A stretch of DNA of 64,000 bases from positions 30,026,650 to 30,090,649 of the forward strand of contig NC_134026.1 of the NCBI RefSeq assembly GCF_964204645.1, read 5' to 3'. The notes beneath the pieces are model-generated. The model did no database searches, was not told the origin of the DNA, and saw only the letters and a program-made list of their open reading frames with translations. The position numbers were made by a program, and so were the translations under genes. This document shows positions 62,101 through 64,000 of this stretch, in pieces (positions within the stretch are counted from its first letter, which is position 1; each line of letters opens with the position of its first letter). This DNA is from Tubulanus polymorphus (taxonomy: Eukaryota > Nemertea > Palaeonemertea > Tubulaniformes > Tubulanidae).

Positions 62101-63341
62101 TTTCCTGTAAGTGTTTGACCTGATGAGGTTTCCTGCAAGTGTTTGACCTGATGAGGTTTCCTGTAAGTGTTCGACCTGATGAGGTTTCCTGTAAGTGTTC
62201 GACCTGATGAGGTTTCCTGCAAGTGTTTGACCTGATGAGGTTTCCTGTAAGTGTTTGACCTGATGAGGTTTCCTGTAAGTGTTTGACCTGATGAGGTTTC
62301 CTGCAAGTGTTTGACCTGATGAGGTTTCCTGTAAGTGTTCGACCTGATGAGGTTTCCTGCAAGTGTTTGGACCTGATGAGGTTTTCTGCAAGTGTTTGGA
62401 CCTGATGAGGTTTCCTGCAAGTGTTTGGACCTGATAAGGTTTCCTGCAAGTGTTTGATCTGATAAGTTGTCCTGGAAGTGTTTGATCTGTTCAGGTGTCC
62501 TGGAAGTGTTTGATCTGTTCAGGCGTTCAGGAAGTGTTTAACCTGTTCAGGAAGTGTTTAACCTGTTCAGGAAGTGTTTGATCTGTTCAGGAAGTGTTTG
62601 ATCTGTTCAGGTGTTCAGGAAGTGTTTAACCTGTTCAGGCATTCAGGAAGTGTTTAACCTGTTCAGGTGTTCTATGAGTAATTGATCGATGTAGTTGGAT
62701 GATGTTGTTGTTATTATATTTCAGTCGTTGGTTAGCCCAGATTTACGCGACCAATCGGGAGGAAACTTAAACAAATCACGACTGGTTCCGGTCGGTAGTT
62801 TAGACGTATTAGAAAATCAAAATGATTTAGAAACGTCGACGAACAATGCATCGGGGTCTGCAGGACGTGCGGCGGGTTGGGCTGTATCTCTACACAGATT
62901 ACTGGATGATCGTTCGGGTCTCGATGCTTTTACGGTAAGAGTTTCATCGTGAATCATTTTACTAAATCTCTTAAGATAACGTGACTACAACAGTTATACG
63001 TATTGTTATTACAGTCGTTCTTGAAAAAAGAGTTCAGCGAAGAGAATATCGTATTTTGGACGGCGTGTGAAAATTATAAAAAAATTGAAAAACTAGACGA
63101 GGTTCGTGAAAACCGTGTGAACATTTATCGTTATGAACGGTGTTTGTAATTTCTGTTTGATGTAAAAAAATGAAAATCGCGTTTCGAATTTTAGCGTAAA
63201 ACGTTGGCTACGGAAATATTTGATAAGCATTTAGCAGTAAGAAGTACAGAACCGGTTAATATTGATAGTCACGCTCGCAAGATTACTGAAGAGAATCTTC
63301 ATAAATCTCATATTGATCTATTCAATGAAGCTCAGAGACAG
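56116..63341 (+). CDS. RGS12: RGS12-type regulator of G-protein signalling (5' part, runs off the window)
   Basis: Visible coding exons: 56116-58254, 59454-59573, 62725-62934, 63015-63101 and 63195-63341, all in phase 0 (901 residues so far). A PDZ domain spans about 16-93 (VEIARGRNGYGFTISG, with GYGF as the carboxylate-binding loop, then GLKPGDLLLAVNG). A PTB domain lies at about 279-440 (LERFIVGYVGSIEIP ... CHIFMIDIE). The RGS domain starts near 800 ([43 protein letters not shown]) and is cut before its last helices. PDZ-PTB-RGS order is diagnostic for RGS12 (fly loco); Ras-binding and GoLoco domains are expected beyond the window. The protein accelerates GTP hydrolysis on Gi/o alpha subunits and scaffolds receptor and MAPK signalling. 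Met 56116 follows a TTTTCAG acceptor; an upstream in-frame Met at 56026 is probably intronic. The first exon is distinctly GC-richer than its surroundings. Confidence 0.92.
58784..59080. mobile_element. piggyBac-like MITE with three internal palindromes
   Basis: The body 58788-59076 (289 bp) starts CCCTTTCAGTGC and ends with its exact inverse GCACTGAAAGGG, flanked by TTAA on both sides, the hallmark of piggyBac. Inside, a 19-bp palindrome (TACACCGCAGTGCGGTGTA) occurs at 58897-58915 and 58999-59017, and once more with a changed centre at 59043-59061. It is non-coding and lies in RGS12 intron 1. Confidence 0.85.
59389..59447. repeat. (ATT)n microsatellite near an RGS12 acceptor
   Basis: An interrupted ATT run ends a few bases before the TTCTAG acceptor of the exon at 59454, so it may supply the polypyrimidine-poor upstream tract. 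Confidence 0.8.
59827..59849. promoter_or_regulatory. 23-bp palindrome made of two convergent forkhead sites
   Basis: TTATTGTTTAC, one central G, then GTAAACAATAA: each half contains the forkhead consensus GTAAACA (reverse TGTTTAC). It lies in RGS12 intron 2, 254 bp after an exon. Confidence 0.5.
60924..61067. mobile_element. 144-bp foldback MITE (CTGGGGCC ends)
   Basis: The left end CTGGGGCCAGTTGCACAGTC is mirrored by GACTATGCAACCGGCCCCAG with a few mismatches. The interior is made of GGTCTTAAG-type words in both orientations. It is in RGS12 intron 2. Confidence 0.65.
61971..62665 (+). repeat. 28-bp minisatellite in RGS12 intron 2
   Basis: About 16 well-conserved units of GTGTTTGACCTGATGAGG plus TTTCCTGYAA run from 61971 to about 62450 and then grade into shorter, diverged units (TGTTCAGG, GGAAGTGTTT) up to about 62665. 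Two positions alternate between units (TTTGA/TTCGA and TGTAA/TGCAA). Because 28 is not a multiple of three and the unit lacks stops on the minus strand, all three minus frames stay open; these are not genes. Confidence 0.95.
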
Positions 63342-63416
63342 GTAATTTTATTGTTTCTCATTGATTGCGTTTTTAAACGAACGTAGCTGCTGCTGCTGCT
63401 CAACAAGACACAATCT

Positions 63417-63525
63417 CTACTCTCCCCTTCTCTCTCCCTCTCTCTCCCTCTCTCTCCCTCTCTCTCCCTCTCTCTCCCTCTCTCTCCCTCTCTCTCCCTC
63501 TCTCCCTCTCTCTCCCTCCCTCTCA
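63417..63525. repeat. (TCTCTCCC)n microsatellite in an RGS12 intron
   Basis: About a dozen 8-bp TCTCTCCC units follow the exon ending at 63341. Reading frames through it are artefacts of the repeat. Confidence 0.9.
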
Positions 63526-63719
63526 CTGATAGAATGTCTATATTATCTGATATTCAATTAGTATCACACACTGTTAATTAGTGCCTCGGAGAAAATAGCG
63601 ATTCACTCGTGCGGTTTTCTGAACATAAAATATAAATATGTACTGATTAATATCTCTGTCCGTCATGAAACCTGAAAATCTTCCAATTGTCAAATTTAGA
63701 AGAGTTTTACGTCCCAACT

Positions 63720-63935
63720 GCAATTAGTTACAGTGTAACCCTAGTGGGTCTTAAGAGACGGCCAGGGCCTTTTTATAGGCTGTTATGGCTCACAACCTGA
63801 CTAAGTTAGCAGAGCTTAGTCCACGTAGGTGCCTCGACAGCCAACGCCAGAGGTGGTTTCGAACTAGGGACCTCTGGGTTCCCAGTCCTTCACTCAACCA
63901 ACTGAGCTAACTGCACAGGACTGCTGTGCAGTTAG
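63720..63935 (-). mobile_element. tRNA-derived SINE
   Basis: On the minus strand an A-box-like TTAGCTCAGTTGG (complement of 63898-63910) is followed by a B-box-like AGTTCGAAACC (complement of 63855-63865) with tRNA-like spacing. About 130 bp of unrelated tail follows. The anticodon and T stems do not pair properly, so it is a SINE and not a working tRNA gene. The start of the element is mirrored: CTAACTGCACAG (63907-63918) and CTGTGCAGTTAG (63924-63935) form a perfect inverted repeat. Confidence 0.65.
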
Positions 63936-64000
63936 TGTCTTGTCAATTACTTGTTATTTGCCTCAACTTATTCGTATGAAGGGAATGACTTGCAGAAAGG

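Noticed and set aside
61871-62449. Long overlapping minus-strand reading frames with repeated RKPHQV/ETSSG motifs
   Set aside because: They are the 28-bp minisatellite read in three frames. No start context, domain or splice structure supports coding.
61971-62450. CTGATGAG in every minisatellite unit, suggesting tandem hammerhead ribozymes
   Set aside because: The needed GAAA core is on the opposite strand (from TTTC), so the two hammerhead core halves never occur in one RNA.
63332-63561. Frames rich in Arg-Glu or Ser-Leu-Pro on both strands
   Set aside because: Translation of the TCTCTCCC microsatellite.
63855-63910. Working tRNA gene at the right edge
   Set aside because: A and B boxes are good but the T and anticodon stems do not pair, and an unrelated tail follows, as in a SINE.
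1-64000. CRISPR arrays, bacterial operons, integrons or prophage
   Set aside because: The DNA is eukaryotic, with spliced animal genes. No regularly spaced palindromic repeats with unique spacers were seen.

Overview
The window reads as AT-rich nuclear DNA of an invertebrate animal. Genes are split by short GT-AG introns, both strands are used, and small DNA-transposon relics (MITEs), microsatellites and a tRNA-derived SINE lie between and inside genes. The gene set (FGF8-type ligand, RGS12 with PDZ-PTB-RGS order, nucleoplasmin without the vertebrate NPM1 C-terminal fold, WDR54, RAP80-like protein) fits a lophotrochozoan, most likely a mollusc. That placement is inference; no species marker is visible.

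Layout. 1-1.4 kb: an intronless class A GPCR, melatonin-receptor-like (minus). 1.4-15.6 kb: a gene-poor stretch. 15.7-24.3 kb: an FGF8/17/18-type gene (plus) whose long introns may hold antisense exons of an unidentified membrane protein. 24.3-29 kb: no convincing gene. From 29 kb the window becomes gene-dense: nucleoplasmin (minus, 8 coding exons) head to head with SIL1 (plus, 9 exons, C-terminal KDEL); WDR54 (minus, 9 exons), convergent with SIL1; ADF/cofilin (minus, 2 exons); TBC1D12/14-type Rab GAP (minus, 9 exons), head to head with a divergent UIMC1/RAP80-like gene (plus, 12 exons); and the 5' part of RGS12 (plus), which runs off the right edge inside its RGS domain.

The dense half is ordinary housekeeping and signalling content and is not an operon or cluster with one shared function. 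SIL1 serves the ER chaperone BiP, nucleoplasmin histones, cofilin actin, the TBC protein Rab-controlled membrane traffic, the RAP80-like protein ubiquitin-directed DNA repair, and RGS12 G-protein signalling. The left half looks like a developmental-regulator landscape: an FGF ligand with large flanking non-coding DNA.

Mobile DNA is the most unusual part. I see three near-identical 220-bp PIF/Harbinger-like MITEs with 3-bp TWA duplications, a piggyBac-like MITE with TTAA ends and three internal palindromes, a decayed relative of it interrupted by a second family (TAGTTAG...CTGACTA, 9-bp duplications), and several single-copy foldback elements. I did not find a convincing new biological system. 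The best leads are the MITE families, the RAP80-like gene, the unresolved FGF exon, the UG repeat beside the cofilin splice donor, and a paired forkhead palindrome. Exon borders were set by hand from splice signals, reading phase and protein similarity; no transcript data were available.
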